Positions 45,778 to 55,381 of a stretch of DNA of 64,000 nucleotides are shown here, piece by piece. Location: contig NZ_CP022548.1 of NCBI RefSeq assembly GCF_002776575.1, positions 697,001-761,000 of the forward strand, given 5' to 3'. Below the pieces are notes generated by a model. The model ran no database searches. It saw only the letters and a list, made by a program, of their open reading frames with translations, and was not told the origin of the DNA. Positions within the stretch are counted from its first letter, which is position 1, and the number at the start of each line of letters is the position of its first letter. This DNA comes from Sphingorhabdus sp. YGSMI21 (GTDB lineage: Bacteria > Pseudomonadota > Alphaproteobacteria > Sphingomonadales > Sphingomonadaceae). Made by a program: the position numbers and the translations under genes.

Positions 45778-46484
45778 CAGGCGTCTGCGCGTTCCCGGGT
45801 CATGCGGAATTCGATCTTCTTGTCATAGGGCGACCCATCGATCAGGCGTTTTACATAGATGCCCGGCAAATGGATGCAATCCGGATCCAGTTCGCCGACT
45901 TCGACGATTTCCTCGACCTCGGCGACGCAAATCTTGCCTGCGGTCGCCATCGGCGCATTGAAATTCCGCGCCGTCTTGCGAAACATCAGATTGCCCGCCT
46001 TGTCGGCCTTCCAGCCCTTGATCAGGCAGAGGTCGGCGAAAATGCCGCGCTCAAGAATATAGGTCTCGCCATCGAATTCCTTATGCTCCTTGCCCTCGGC
46101 CACCTGCGTGCCGACGCCGGTCTTGGTATAAAAGCCGGGAATACCCGCGCCACCAGACCGGCACCGTTCGGCCAGCGTTCCCTGTGGACAGAATTCCACT
46201 TTCAGTTCGCCGGAGAGAAACTGCCGCTCAAATTCCTTGTTCTCGCCGACATAGGAGGAGATCATTTTCTTCACCTGGCGCGAACGCAACAATTTGCCGA
46301 GCCCCTCGTTATCGATGCCGGCATTGTTGGATGCGATGGTGAGCCCCTTGACGCCGTCTTCCTGGATCGCATCAATCAACTTTTCCGGAATTCCGCACAG
46401 GCCGAAACCGCCAACGCAGAGATGCATTCCGTCAAATAAAAGGCCCTCGAGAGCGGCCGCCGCATCCGGATAGATTTTTTTCAT
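45777..46484 (-). CDS. 3-oxoacid CoA-transferase subunit A
   Basis: A 235-residue CoA-transferase alpha subunit starting [27 protein letters not shown] is the CoA-binding glycine-rich loop, [14 protein letters not shown] and [20 protein letters not shown] follow, and [16 protein letters not shown] lies near the end. With subunit B it would activate acetoacetate or a similar 3-oxoacid using succinyl-CoA. It is the first of four genes, separated from subunit B by the DUF5076 and lipoprotein genes, an unusual arrangement. Confidence 0.9.
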   Translation of the reverse strand: MKKIYPDAAAALEGLLFDGMHLCVGGFGLCGIPEKLIDAIQEDGVKGLTIASNNAGIDNEGLGKLLRSRQVKKMISSYVGENKEFERQFLSGELKVEFCPQGTLAERCRSGGAGIPGFYTKTGVGTQVAEGKEHKEFDGETYILERGIFADLCLIKGWKADKAGNLMFRKTARNFNAPMATAGKICVAEVEEIVEVGELDPDCIHLPGIYVKRLIDGSPYDKKIEFRMTRERADA

Positions 46485-46574
46485 AAACTTGCTTTCCTGA
46501 CTGGTTGTCTGCCGTCTAGCGCAGGAGGCGCACGAGCGTCCAGAATAGAATATGTTTGAAGATGCGAATCGGTT

Positions 46575-47660
46575 ATGCGCAATCCCATGTTGCGTGTGCT
46601 TGCCTGTCTGTCGCTATTTTTCTTTCTGGTGCCGGTCACTTATGTGCGTGGTCCGGTACCGCCGGCAAATGACAGTCAATATATCGCGCTCGAACCGATC
46701 GCCCTGGATGCCAGAGACCCGGAACGTATCCGCGTCGGCCGTCTCGCCTTTCTGGGTGGCTGGAAAATTACCAGTGACAATGGCGAGTTCGGCGGCATAT
46801 CCTCGATGCTGGCATTGCCGGACAACCGCTTCCTGATGCTCAGCGACAACGGCACACTGGTCGGTTTCACCCTGGACGAAGCAAATCATCGAGCGATCCG
46901 GCCGTTCATTGCCCCCCTGCCCGAGGGTCCTGCTCCGCCCAATGACTATGCAAAGAAGAACTGGGACTCCGAATCCTTTCTCCATGACCCCGGGACCGGT
47001 CAGTTCTGGGTCGGCTACGAGCATCAGCACAGTATCTGGCGCTACGGCCCCTCTTTTGCCCGCAAGGAATCCGTTAATTTCCCGAAAGCGATGCAGGAAT
47101 GGCCGGACAATGGCGGTGCAGAGGCCATGCTTCGTTTACCGGACGGCCGTTTTCTGGTCTTTTCGGAATCGGCGAAATATTCCGAAGGCGGCTATCAGGC
47201 ACTGGTCTTCGAGGGTGACGCATCCGAACCGGGCAGCAAGGCAAAGCTGATGGGATATCGGGGTCCGAAAGGCTATAAGCTCACCGACGCAGCATTACTT
47301 GATGACCGAACAGCCTTGATGCTGCACCGGCGCTTTACGCCGCTCGACGGGGTTTCGGCCATATTGTCGGTTGCGCGATTGGCGGATTTCGAACCGGGGA
47401 AGATCGCTACTTCGCAGCCGGTCGCCACGCTGAAACCGCCGGTCAAGGTCGACAATATGGAGGCTCTCGCGGTCACCCGGGAAGGCGCCAAGATAATCGT
47501 CTGGATCGCGTCGGATGATAATTTCAGCACGCTGCAGGAATCGCTGTTTTTCAAGTTCCAGCTGCTGGATGGCGAAAACAGACTGAAAAAGACCGGTCCC
47601 GAAAGCCAAAACGAAAAAGCCGGGGCTAACCCCGGCTTTTCAACGTTCGAATCGGATTGA
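46575..47660 (+). CDS. Esterase-like activity of phytase family protein
   Basis: A 361-residue secreted protein: signal-like [20 protein letters not shown], then a beta-propeller-like domain with [60 protein letters not shown] and [20 protein letters not shown]. These repeats are those of the esterase-like-activity-of-phytase family in alphaproteobacteria. The substrate is unknown. The last 16 codons ([16 protein letters not shown]) overlap the terminator hairpin of the convergent rpmB gene. Confidence 0.78.
   Translation: MRNPMLRVLACLSLFFFLVPVTYVRGPVPPANDSQYIALEPIALDARDPERIRVGRLAFLGGWKITSDNGEFGGISSMLALPDNRFLMLSDNGTLVGFTLDEANHRAIRPFIAPLPEGPAPPNDYAKKNWDSESFLHDPGTGQFWVGYEHQHSIWRYGPSFARKESVNFPKAMQEWPDNGGAEAMLRLPDGRFLVFSESAKYSEGGYQALVFEGDASEPGSKAKLMGYRGPKGYKLTDAALLDDRTALMLHRRFTPLDGVSAILSVARLADFEPGKIATSQPVATLKPPVKVDNMEALAVTREGAKIIVWIASDDNFSTLQESLFFKFQLLDGENRLKKTGPESQNEKAGANPGFSTFESD
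47614..47640 (-). terminator. Intrinsic terminator of rpmB, inside a coding end
   Basis: AAAGCCGGGG and CCCCGGCTTT form a stem around CTAA, flanked by A-runs and T-runs on both sides, so it can work in both directions. It lies within the 3' end of the convergent esterase-like gene and 24 bases past the rpmB stop. Confidence 0.85.
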
Positions 47661-47664
47661 TCGT

Positions 47665-47955
47665 TTAAGCGGTCGCAACCTGCTTTTTCACGATTTCCTT
47701 TTTGATGCGTTTGACGCGCAGGCTCAGCTTGTCGTCCTTGGTTTTCAGCAACCAGTTATCGAGGCCGCCGACATGTTCCACAGAACGCAGGCCGTGGGTC
47801 GAAACACGCAGTTTCACGCCCTTGCCGAGTGTATCGGACAAAAGAGTCACATTTTGCAGATTTGGCAAAAATGTCTTTTTGGTCCGGTTTTTGGCGTGCG
47901 ACACATTATTGCCTACCAGCCGAGTCTTACCTGTCAGTTCGCAAATCCGCGACAT
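47665..47955 (-). CDS. rpmB: 50S ribosomal protein L28
   Basis: A 96-residue L28 beginning [20 protein letters not shown], with [37 protein letters not shown] and a basic C-terminus rich in lysine. It is a component of the large ribosomal subunit, and the length is normal for alphaproteobacteria. It faces away from tadA and is closed by the strong hairpin at 47614-47640. Confidence 0.95.
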   Translation of the reverse strand: MSRICELTGKTRLVGNNVSHAKNRTKKTFLPNLQNVTLLSDTLGKGVKLRVSTHGLRSVEHVGGLDNWLLKTKDDKLSLRVKRIKKEIVKKQVATA

Positions 47956-48118
47956 CGTAAAAGTCCAATTTCTTGTTATTGAGTGATTCCCAGCGGGAAA
48001 GAGCGGTCACCTAACCATAATCGAGCCATGCGTCAAGCATGTCCGAGCCATTTTGCGCGAACCGGTCCGTCTCCGGCTTCCTATAGCCTTCGAACCGCTT
48101 CCGCGCTACTCCATCGGC

Positions 48119-48577
48119 ATGACGGCAGCAAAATATACTTCATTCATGGGCGATGCGCTGGATCTGGCTCGCGCGGCGATCGCCGTGGAGGAAGTGCCGG
48201 TCGGTGCCGTGATCGTCAGGAACGGCGAAATCATTGGCCGTGGCCACAATAGCACCCGCATCGACAACGATCCCACCGCCCATGCAGAAATTGTGGCGAT
48301 TCGCGAAGCGACCCGCTTTCTCGGCAATGACCGGCTGGACGATTGCGACCTGTGGGTCACGCTCGAGCCCTGTACGATGTGCGCCGGCGCAATTGCCCAT
48401 GCCCGGCTGCGCAGAGTCTATTATGGCGCCGATGATCCCAAGGGTGGTGCCGTAGACAGCGGTGTCCGCTTCTTCGACGCGCCGACCTGCCATCACCGGC
48501 CGGACGTTTACGCCGGGATAGAAGCAGAGAATTCCGCCGAAATGCTGCTGGGCTTTTTCCGCGGGCGCCGCGACTAA
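48119..48577 (+). CDS. tadA: tRNA-specific adenosine deaminase
   Basis: A 152-residue deaminase from the ATG at 48119 (MTAAKYTSFMGDALDLA). The zinc site is DPTAHAEIVAIRE (His and catalytic Glu) plus LEPCTMCAGAI (PCxxC). It converts adenosine 34 to inosine in tRNA-Arg(ACG). No clear Shine-Dalgarno sequence precedes 48119; an in-frame ATG at 48146 is an alternative start. It is divergent from rpmB and convergent with the response regulator gene. Confidence 0.92.
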   Translation: MTAAKYTSFMGDALDLARAAIAVEEVPVGAVIVRNGEIIGRGHNSTRIDNDPTAHAEIVAIREATRFLGNDRLDDCDLWVTLEPCTMCAGAIAHARLRRVYYGADDPKGGAVDSGVRFFDAPTCHHRPDVYAGIEAENSAEMLLGFFRGRRD

Positions 48578-48580
48578 AGC

Positions 48581-49381
48581 CTAGTGCACAAAGCGCGCGA
48601 CGACATCGCGATAGCTGCGGCTGACCTTGACCTGCGCGCCTGACCCGAGCACCAGAAAACATTCGCCATTGGTATGCGGCTTCACTTCCCGGACCTGGCT
48701 CAGATTGACGATGGTGGAGCGGTGCACCCGCTGGAAATGGCGCGGATCGAGGCGCTTCTCCAGATCCTTCATCGTTTCGCGCAGGATCAGGCTGTTGTCC
48801 GCGGTATAGATGCACATGTAATCGCCCGCGGCGTCGATCCGTTCGATCGTGTCGACATCGACGCGGAAAATCTGGCCGCGGTCCTTCACATTGATCAGCT
48901 TCTCATAGCGATTCGCCGATGCCGGCTCATCGGTATCCTCGATATCGGCCATCGCGTCGGGAGCCACTTCGCTGAGCACATTTTTCAGCTTTTCAAGCTC
49001 GGCACCGCCGCGTTTCTCCAGCAGGCGCTTTCGCACTCGGTCAATTGCGTCGGCCAGCCGGTCTTCCTCGACCGGTTTGACCAGATAGTCGATCGCCTCC
49101 GCCTCGAAAGCCCGGACAGCATGTTCGGAATAGGCAGTGACAAAGATGAACAGCGGCGGTTCGATCTCCATGATTCCCTGCACAACGGAAAAACCGTCAA
49201 AGCCCGGCATCTGGATATCAAGAAACACCAGATCGGGCTTCAGGGTCTTGATCTTGCGAATCGCTTCGCGGCCATTGCGACAGGTGTCGACAATCTCGAT
49301 ATCGTCAAATTTCTCGAGCCGGATCTGCAGACCCTGTATCGCCAGCTTCTCGTCATCGACTAAAATTGTCTTGATCGTCAT
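48581..49381 (-). CDS. LytTR-family response regulator
   Basis: A 266-residue regulator. The receiver domain (about 1-125) has the acidic pair in LVDDEK, the phosphorylated Asp55 in LVFLDIQMPG and the Lys in YLVKPVEE. After a helical linker, a LytTR DNA-binding domain (about 165-262) reads FRVDVDTIERIDAAGDYMCI, RETMKDLEKRL and FQRVHRSTIVNLSQVREV. Its start overlaps the kinase stop (ATGA at 49378-49381), so the two form a two-component operon. The targets are not visible. Confidence 0.92.
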   Translation of the reverse strand: MTIKTILVDDEKLAIQGLQIRLEKFDDIEIVDTCRNGREAIRKIKTLKPDLVFLDIQMPGFDGFSVVQGIMEIEPPLFIFVTAYSEHAVRAFEAEAIDYLVKPVEEDRLADAIDRVRKRLLEKRGGAELEKLKNVLSEVAPDAMADIEDTDEPASANRYEKLINVKDRGQIFRVDVDTIERIDAAGDYMCIYTADNSLILRETMKDLEKRLDPRHFQRVHRSTIVNLSQVREVKPHTNGECFLVLGSGAQVKVSRSYRDVVARFVH

Positions 49382-50610
49382 GTTTTTAAATCCTTATGCT
49401 GAAATGATGCCATCGACCGTGCATTTACCGGCTCCCGCTGATGGTCATCACTGGATGCATGCTCTCCAAAAATAGTCTCGTTCCTCAATTGCTCATCGGT
49501 GGCAGAATGGTCTGCCGCTTCCCGTTCGATCTGTTCTCTGGTTTCAAATGGCAAGGCGATGAATACCGAAAAGCCCTCGCCAGGCGACGAGCGCGTTTCG
49601 AATATCGCGCCTTCTCCATAAGCCTGGTTTAATCGCTCCTGAATATTCCCCAGGCCAACACCGGTCGATGCGGATTTACCCGACGTGCCGCCGATTTTTC
49701 CGGGCCCGGTATCCGAGACGACAATACGCAGCTTGTCGCCGTCGCGATGGGCCGACACCGAGATATCGGCACCTTCCTCCTGCGGCGTCACCGCATATTT
49801 GATGGCATTCTCGACCAGAGGCTGAAGCAATAGCGATGGCAGCAGGGCATCGCGCACCGCGGGATCGATATCGAAATGCGACCGCAACCGTTCCTCGAAA
49901 CGCATTTTCTCGATATCCAGATAGAGATGCAGGGTTTCCACCTCCTGCGCCAGCGTGACCCGGCTGTGGACTTCATTGACCAGCGTATGGCGCAGGAAAG
50001 AGGACAGGCGCGACAGCATGGCGTTGGCCGGTTCGGTCTGGCGCAGCAGCACCAGGGTCGAAATGCTGTTCAGCGTGTTGAACAGGAAATGGGGATTGAG
50101 CTGATAGCGCAGCATTGCCAGCTGCGCGCGGGTCGCTTGCGCTTCCAGCTGCAGCAGCTGGTCATTCTGTTCCTCCACCCGCAGGAAGAAATTGATCGCG
50201 TAATAGAGCGCCGACCATGCGCCGAGCAGCATGATGCCCAGAAACAGAGAACCCAGAAACAAGGTACCGAACGCGGTTTCCGACGCCGGATTCTGGATAA
50301 GAAAGACCCAGGCGTCGATGAATGCATAGAGCGCCGATGCAACCGTCAATATCGCGGCGGTGCTGCTCCATGTCACAATCGGGCGGCGGTGGATCAGATT
50401 CTTGTAGACCACCGACAGCAGCAGGGAGATCGAATAGCCGGTAATGGTCGAGATGATGACCGGCACCAGGAAACCAAGTGGCAATCCGTTGGATATCCCG
50501 CCAATCGCGCGCAGAATAAGCGCGCCGGCCCAGCCCGCGGATTGCAGGTTCCAGAATGCCCGGTTCTTGTTGCCAAAAAACGGCTGGGGACGGATTTCCA
50601 TAACGGCCAT
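49378..50610 (-). CDS. LytS/AlgZ-type sensor histidine kinase
   Basis: A 410-residue membrane kinase. About four transmembrane helices (roughly 25-145) are followed by a coiled coil and the phosphoacceptor His174 in YQLNPHFLFNTLNS. The HATPase domain has LLQPLVENAIKYAV (N box), VSDTGPGK (G1) and STGVGLGNIQERL (G2). A start at M4 (50601) is equally possible. The C-terminal 40 residues are extra and low in structure. It pairs with the LytTR regulator encoded downstream, overlapping it by 4 bases. Confidence 0.92.
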   Translation of the reverse strand: MAVMEIRPQPFFGNKNRAFWNLQSAGWAGALILRAIGGISNGLPLGFLVPVIISTITGYSISLLLSVVYKNLIHRRPIVTWSSTAAILTVASALYAFIDAWVFLIQNPASETAFGTLFLGSLFLGIMLLGAWSALYYAINFFLRVEEQNDQLLQLEAQATRAQLAMLRYQLNPHFLFNTLNSISTLVLLRQTEPANAMLSRLSSFLRHTLVNEVHSRVTLAQEVETLHLYLDIEKMRFEERLRSHFDIDPAVRDALLPSLLLQPLVENAIKYAVTPQEEGADISVSAHRDGDKLRIVVSDTGPGKIGGTSGKSASTGVGLGNIQERLNQAYGEGAIFETRSSPGEGFSVFIALPFETREQIEREAADHSATDEQLRNETIFGEHASSDDHQREPVNARSMASFQHKDLKT

Positions 50611-50771
50611 TGCGCCATCTATAGCGGGCCATTGCCGCTTGGGAAAGAATCGCCTATCATTTGCGCAAATAAGACGACGAAAGTTCCGTTCTTCGACGCA
50701 AATGCAAAGCTATTTGTATTGTTCGGTGACAAAATGGGACCAAAGATCGGCAAAATACAAAGGAGAATATC

Positions 50772-51353
50772 ATGGGTGGTCCAAACGAAGTCCGGGCAAA
50801 ATTTCCTTCGATGGAAGAAGGAACGCAGGAAGACTGGCAGATCATCGGCGGCCATTTCGGCCCTTTCGCCAGCAAGGTCGCCGACCGGGTGCTGGACCAT
50901 CTCAAATTGCTGGACGGAGATTTTGGCGGCTTCCCGATCGACCGGATGCAACATAGTCTGCAGACCGCCACCCGCGCGCACCGCGATGGCCGGGACGAAG
51001 AATATGTTGTAATGGCATTGCTGCACGATGTCGGCGATACGCTTGGCACCTATAACCATCCCGATATAGCCGCCGCGATCCTCAAACCCTTTGTCAGCGA
51101 GAAGAACCACTGGATCACGGAGAAACACGGCATTTTCCAGGGCTATTATTTCTTCCACTATCTCGGCCAGGACCGCGACATGCGCGAACAATATCGCGGC
51201 CATGAACATTTCGAGGATTGTGCGGAATTCTGCGCAAAATATGACCAGACGGCCTTTGACGCCAATTATGACACGGCGCCGCTGGAATTTTTCGAACCGA
51301 TGGTTCGCCGCGTCATGGCGCGGCCGATCAACAGTATTTACGCGACCGAATAG
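50772..51353 (+). CDS. HD-domain phosphohydrolase
   Basis: A 193-residue protein from the ATG at 50772, with AAAGGAGAA 7 bases upstream. MQHSLQTATRAHRDG supplies the first His, ALLHDVGDTLG the HD pair and YNHPDIAAAIL the next His, in the order of the HD superfamily. EKHGIFQGYYFFHYLG follows. Such proteins hydrolyse nucleotides or phosphate esters, and some act as oxygenases of the HD-fold. No partner gene is nearby. Its role is unknown. Confidence 0.8.
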   Translation: MGGPNEVRAKFPSMEEGTQEDWQIIGGHFGPFASKVADRVLDHLKLLDGDFGGFPIDRMQHSLQTATRAHRDGRDEEYVVMALLHDVGDTLGTYNHPDIAAAILKPFVSEKNHWITEKHGIFQGYYFFHYLGQDRDMREQYRGHEHFEDCAEFCAKYDQTAFDANYDTAPLEFFEPMVRRVMARPINSIYATE

Positions 51354-51372
51354 GGCAAGGCGGCGAACGGCC

Positions 51373-51912
51373 TCAGGCCGCCGAGGATTCGCCGATTTCC
51401 TTCAGGTGACGGACCACCATATCGTCGCGGTTGGCACCTTCGGAATCCAGTTTCAATTCCGCTTCGTCGATCCAGCACAGATTTTCCATTTCCAGAACCC
51501 GGTCGTCATGCGCCCGGATGCTGATCGGTCCGATCGGCTGGCGATCACGCGAATCGCATAAAATCGGATTGGACGCGACGCCGGTTTCCCATCTTTCGCC
51601 CCATTGCCGCAGAGCGATCATGGTTGGCAGAAGATCCTGCCCCTTGTCGGTCAGCCGATATTCCACTTTCCGCTTGTCGTGATCACAGGGCCGGCGGGTC
51701 ATGATCCCCGCCTCGACCATCCGGGTCAGCCGATTGGCCAATATGTTCCGGGCGATGCCGATTTCAGAGAGAAAATCCTCAAAATGCCCGACGCCGTTGA
51801 GTGCCGCGCGCAATATCATGAAGCACCATCGCTCGCCGATGACTTCCAGCGATACGGGAAGGCTGCACTCCCCGCTCGTCAGACTCGATAAATCTTCTCT
51901 GATTTTGTCCAT
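51373..51912 (-). CDS. HxlR-family transcriptional regulator
   Basis: A 179-residue winged-helix regulator. CSLPVSLEVIGERWCFMILR is the typical HxlR start, FEDFLSEIGIARNILANRL the recognition region, and PCDHDKRKVEYRLTDKGQDL the wing. Two cysteines (Cys16 and Cys30) near the start could sense thiols or electrophiles, as in other HxlR proteins. It is divergent from a CC_3452-family gene; a near-perfect 20-bp palindrome (51961-51980) lies 48 bp from its start. Confidence 0.88.
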   Translation of the reverse strand: MDKIREDLSSLTSGECSLPVSLEVIGERWCFMILRAALNGVGHFEDFLSEIGIARNILANRLTRMVEAGIMTRRPCDHDKRKVEYRLTDKGQDLLPTMIALRQWGERWETGVASNPILCDSRDRQPIGPISIRAHDDRVLEMENLCWIDEAELKLDSEGANRDDMVVRHLKEIGESSAA

Positions 51913-51960
51913 ATAGCCATTCCTAAACCAGTTTTCTGGCGAGTGCGAAAAAAATATACG

Positions 51961-51980
51961 TTTTTAGTTGCAACTTAAAA
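51961..51980. promoter_or_regulatory. Candidate HxlR operator
   Basis: TTTTTAGTTGCAACTTAAAA is palindromic with one mismatched pair; the centre AGTTGCAACT is perfect. Half-site-like GCAACCTAA and GCAACCGTAA follow at about 52005-52025. The element lies between the HxlR gene and the CC_3452 gene, as expected for control of both. Confidence 0.55.
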
Positions 51981-52086
51981 CCTAATAATCTAAGTAGTGA
52001 TTCGCAACCTAAATTGCAACCGTAATTTTCTCCCCTGCGGCCCGGGCACCCGGGTTTCGCAACTGATAAAGAAGAAAGGAAATATC

Positions 52087-52416
52087 ATGCTTCTCTCCCA
52101 AAGCCCGCTTCGCGCTTCCATATTATTCTCGATCGCGGCGATGACATCCCTGACCCTGTTCACGGCGACGACCGCCGAAGCGCGCACTACGCCAGTCGCC
52201 TATACCGCCGAATTGCAGGCGCCGGTGGAAGCCGGCCAGGAAATCATCCGGGGCGCGGTCGTTCGCTGCACCGGGACCGAATGTATCGGCACGAAAAGCA
52301 GCTCCGCGCCGCGGACGATCTGCGCCAAGATCGCCGACAAATTCGGCCCGGTGACGAGTTTCGCCTACAAAGGCGAGGCCTTTGACGCCGAAGCGATCGC
52401 CAAGTGCAACAACTGA
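52087..52416 (+). CDS. CC_3452-family secreted protein
   Basis: A 109-residue protein from the ATG at 52087, preceded by AAGGA. The signal peptide runs to about TTAEARTTP; the mature part has TAELQAPVEAG, EIIRGAVVRCTGTECIG, TICAKIADKFGPV and FDAEAIAKCNN. The pattern is that of the CC_3452 family, small periplasmic proteins of unknown function in Caulobacter and sphingomonads. Four cysteines suggest disulphide bonds. It is possibly controlled by the divergent HxlR gene. Confidence 0.8.
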   Translation: MLLSQSPLRASILFSIAAMTSLTLFTATTAEARTTPVAYTAELQAPVEAGQEIIRGAVVRCTGTECIGTKSSSAPRTICAKIADKFGPVTSFAYKGEAFDAEAIAKCNN

Positions 52417-52490
52417 TTTGACCATCCCCGTCTGACCGGCTTTCTCGCTCCCCGTGACTGCCAGATTTCTGGCCCCCGCCGGTCAGCTTT

Positions 52491-52555
52491 AGCGCCGAAG
52501 CCCGGACTTGCTTCCCTTCCCCGGAAACAAGCGGCGGCTTCGGCGCTCTTTTTTG
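52491..52555 (+). terminator. Intrinsic terminator after the CC_3452 gene
   Basis: AGCGCCGAAGCC (52491-52502) and GGCTTCGGCGCT (52536-52547) form a perfect 12-bp stem with a long loop, followed by CTTTTTTG. It lies 75 bases after the gene stop and 36 bases before rsh. Confidence 0.85.
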
Positions 52556-52590
52556 TTGCCCCAGCCTTAAAAGCGCACCATCTTTAAGCC

Positions 52591-54681
52591 ATGCTAAGAC
52601 AATATGAACTGGTGGAGCGAGTAAGATCCTATGATCCCGATGCGGACGAGGATCTGATCAACCGTGCCTATGTTTTTTCCGTACAAAGACATGGCAGCCA
52701 GAAACGGGCCAGCGGCGACCCCTATTTCAGCCACCCGATCGAGGTTGCCGGCCTGATGACCGATCTCAAGCTGGACCAGCAGACGATTGTGACGGCGCTG
52801 CTCCACGATACTGTCGAGGATACGCTCACAACGTCGGAAGAAATCAGCAAATTATTCGGTTCGGAAATCGCCCGGCTGGTCGATGGCGTGACCAAGCTCT
52901 CCAAGATCGAGGCGCAGACCGACAACGAGAGAGCCGCGGAAAATCTGCGCAAATTCCTTCTGGCGACGTCGGATGATATCCGCGTGCTGCTGGTCAAGCT
53001 GGCCGACCGTCTGCACAATATGCGGACGCTGCATTTCATCAAGAGTGAAGAGAAGCGGCTGCGGATCGCCCATGAAACCATGGATATCTATGCGCCGCTG
53101 GCAGAGCGGATCGGCATGTATGAATATATGCGCGAGATGCAGTTGCTGGCTTTCGAGCATATGGAGCCCGAAGCCTATGACACCATCACCAAAAGGCTGC
53201 AGGCGATCAAGGAAGGCGACGAGGGCCAGGTCGATAAAATTGCCCAGTCAATCCAGAAGGCCCTCGAAAGCGGCGGGCTGGTAGCGGAAGTCAGCGGCCG
53301 GGAGAAACATCCCTATTCGATCTGGCGCAAGATGCAGGAACGACACGTCAGTTTCGAGCAGCTTACCGACATCATGGCGTTTCGCGTGGTTACGGACAAT
53401 AGCGCCGAATGCTACCGGGCGCTGGGCATCCTGCACGAAAAATGGAAAATGGTCCCCGGCCGGTTCAAGGACTATATTTCCACGCCCAAGCGCAACGGAT
53501 ACCGGTCGATCCACACAACCATCATGCACGGCAATAATATGCGGGTGGAAATCCAAATCCGTTCACAGCGCATGCACGAGGACAATGAATTCGGTCTTGC
53601 CGCGCACTGGGCCTATAAACAGGGCAACCGGCCCGATGGACAGGCCGGCTGGATTCGCGACCTGATCGAAATTCTGGATCAGGCGGAGGACGCCGAGGAA
53701 CTGCTCGAGCACGCCAAGCTGGCAATGTATCAGGACCGGATTTTTGCCTTCACCCCGAAAGGTACGTTGCTGCAGCTGCCGCGCGGATCGACCACCGTCG
53801 ACTTTGCCTATGCGGTGCACACCGATCTCGGAAACCAGGCGGTTGGTGCCAAGGTCAACGGCCGGCACGTGCCGCTCCGGACCCAGCTGCAAAATGGCGA
53901 TGTCGTCGAAATCCTCAAGTCCAAGGGACAGGAACCGCAGCCGGGCTGGCTATCCTTTGTCATCACCGGAAAGGCCCGCGCAGCGATCCGCCGCAACGTC
54001 CGGTTCAAGGAGCGTGACGAGATTATCGCGATCGGCACGGAACTTTACGAGGAAATCATCGAGCGCCTGCCCGGCAAGATCGGCAAACGCGCGATCAAGG
54101 CCGCGCTCAAACGGCTGGACCTGAAGGAGCCAGACGACCTGATGATCGCGATTGGCACCCGCCAGCTCAGCGATCGGGAAGTTATGGAAGCGATCATCCC
54201 GGGCAGCGTGCACGACAATGACGACGAGCGGCAATGGCCGGAACAGGATCGCGCGATTTCTATAAAGGGGCTGACGCCCGGCGTGGCATTCAATCTCGCC
54301 GAATGCTGTCACCCGGTACCCGGCGACCGGATCGTCGGCTTGCGTCGCAGCGGCCAGAATGTCGAGGTGCACACGATCGACTGCCAGAGTCTGGCGGACG
54401 GGGTCGATGCCGACTGGGTCGATCTCAGTTGGGGCAATGAAAGCGATGGCGCAGCGGCGCGGCTATGCGTGGTCTTGCACAACAAGCCGGGGACGCTGTC
54501 CGAAATGGCGGGGATTTTCGGCTTTCACAACGCCAATATCCTGAACCTGCGCCTGTCCCACCGGGACGGCCCGTTCCATACCTTCGATGTTGATCTGGAA
54601 GTACACAATGTCCACCATCTGATGCGGATATTGTCAGCCCTGCGCGCGTCGGAAGCGGTCGCCCAGGCAGAACGGACCTGA
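52591..54681 (+). CDS. rsh: Bifunctional (p)ppGpp synthetase/hydrolase
   Basis: A 696-residue RelA/SpoT homologue. The hydrolase HD domain has RASGDPYFSHPIEVAG and LLHDTVEDT. The synthetase domain has GRFKDYISTPKRNGYRSIHT, where RFKD is the RXKD form found in bifunctional enzymes. A TGS domain (IFAFTPKGTLLQLPRGSTTV), a zinc-finger-like FNLAECCHPVPGD and an ACT domain at the C-terminus complete it. It makes and breaks the stringent-response alarmone. As usual in alphaproteobacteria this should be the only long RSH. Confidence 0.95.
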   Translation: MLRQYELVERVRSYDPDADEDLINRAYVFSVQRHGSQKRASGDPYFSHPIEVAGLMTDLKLDQQTIVTALLHDTVEDTLTTSEEISKLFGSEIARLVDGVTKLSKIEAQTDNERAAENLRKFLLATSDDIRVLLVKLADRLHNMRTLHFIKSEEKRLRIAHETMDIYAPLAERIGMYEYMREMQLLAFEHMEPEAYDTITKRLQAIKEGDEGQVDKIAQSIQKALESGGLVAEVSGREKHPYSIWRKMQERHVSFEQLTDIMAFRVVTDNSAECYRALGILHEKWKMVPGRFKDYISTPKRNGYRSIHTTIMHGNNMRVEIQIRSQRMHEDNEFGLAAHWAYKQGNRPDGQAGWIRDLIEILDQAEDAEELLEHAKLAMYQDRIFAFTPKGTLLQLPRGSTTVDFAYAVHTDLGNQAVGAKVNGRHVPLRTQLQNGDVVEILKSKGQEPQPGWLSFVITGKARAAIRRNVRFKERDEIIAIGTELYEEIIERLPGKIGKRAIKAALKRLDLKEPDDLMIAIGTRQLSDREVMEAIIPGSVHDNDDERQWPEQDRAISIKGLTPGVAFNLAECCHPVPGDRIVGLRRSGQNVEVHTIDCQSLADGVDADWVDLSWGNESDGAAARLCVVLHNKPGTLSEMAGIFGFHNANILNLRLSHRDGPFHTFDVDLEVHNVHHLMRILSALRASEAVAQAERT

Positions 54682-54699
54682 CGCCCGCTTCAGCCTGTT

Positions 54700-55314
54700 T
54701 CAGGAAGCGGGCGGTGGTCCGCCGGGGACGCCCTGCGCCTGCATCTGCTGACGCAATTCCTCCATCTGTTCGGCGGAAATGAAATCCAGTAGCGTCACAT
54801 CGAAAATGAGCAGGCTTCCCGACGGGACCTGTTCACTCGGTGAGGTTTCGCCATAGGCCAGATCGGACGGAATCCAGAGGCGATATTCGCCGCCTTTCTG
54901 CATCAGCTGCAGCGCTTCGGAAAATCCGGGTACGACCGCGCCAACCGGCATCGGGGCCTGGTCATTGGCATCAAAGATAGTACCGTCGCGCAGCGAACCT
55001 TCATATTTGACCAGAGCGGTGTCACTAGCCACCGGAGACGGCCCCTTGCCTGCCTTGATCTCCTGATATTGCAGCCCCGACTTGGTTTCCACAACGCCCG
55101 GCTGCTTGGCATTGTCGGCCAGAAACTCGTCATTGCCTGGCGGCGGAAACAGCTGTTCCCATCCCGACTGGACAAATTCCCTCGGACTGGTTTTTTCCGG
55201 GATCGCAGCGGCGAGCGCAGCAAGGAAAATCATCCCCAGCAGCAGCCCGAACAGAAACGGCCTGACAGAGGACGACGGACGGCTGGCTTGCGGATTCGAG
55301 GCGATATCAGGCAC
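54700..55314 (-). CDS. FKBP-type peptidyl-prolyl isomerase 1
   Basis: A 204-residue protein with an N-terminal membrane anchor (PFLFGLLLGMIFLAALAAAI) and an FKBP domain (about 75-185): DTALVKYEGSLRDGTIFDAN, VVPGFSEALQLMQKGGEYR and GSLLIFDVTLLDFI. It speeds proline isomerisation of periplasmic proteins. The extended C-terminus EEMEELRQQMQ-like and Pro-rich tail is shared with the next gene. It is the third gene after rpsU and the second FKBP, so the pair arose by duplication. Confidence 0.9.
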   Translation of the reverse strand: MPDIASNPQASRPSSSVRPFLFGLLLGMIFLAALAAAIPEKTSPREFVQSGWEQLFPPPGNDEFLADNAKQPGVVETKSGLQYQEIKAGKGPSPVASDTALVKYEGSLRDGTIFDANDQAPMPVGAVVPGFSEALQLMQKGGEYRLWIPSDLAYGETSPSEQVPSGSLLIFDVTLLDFISAEQMEELRQQMQAQGVPGGPPPAS

Positions 55315-55381
55315 GCATTATTCTCCAAAAAAATCCGGAAACGCTATTATGAAAATATGGAGGTCGCTAGCGGCCCGGAAT

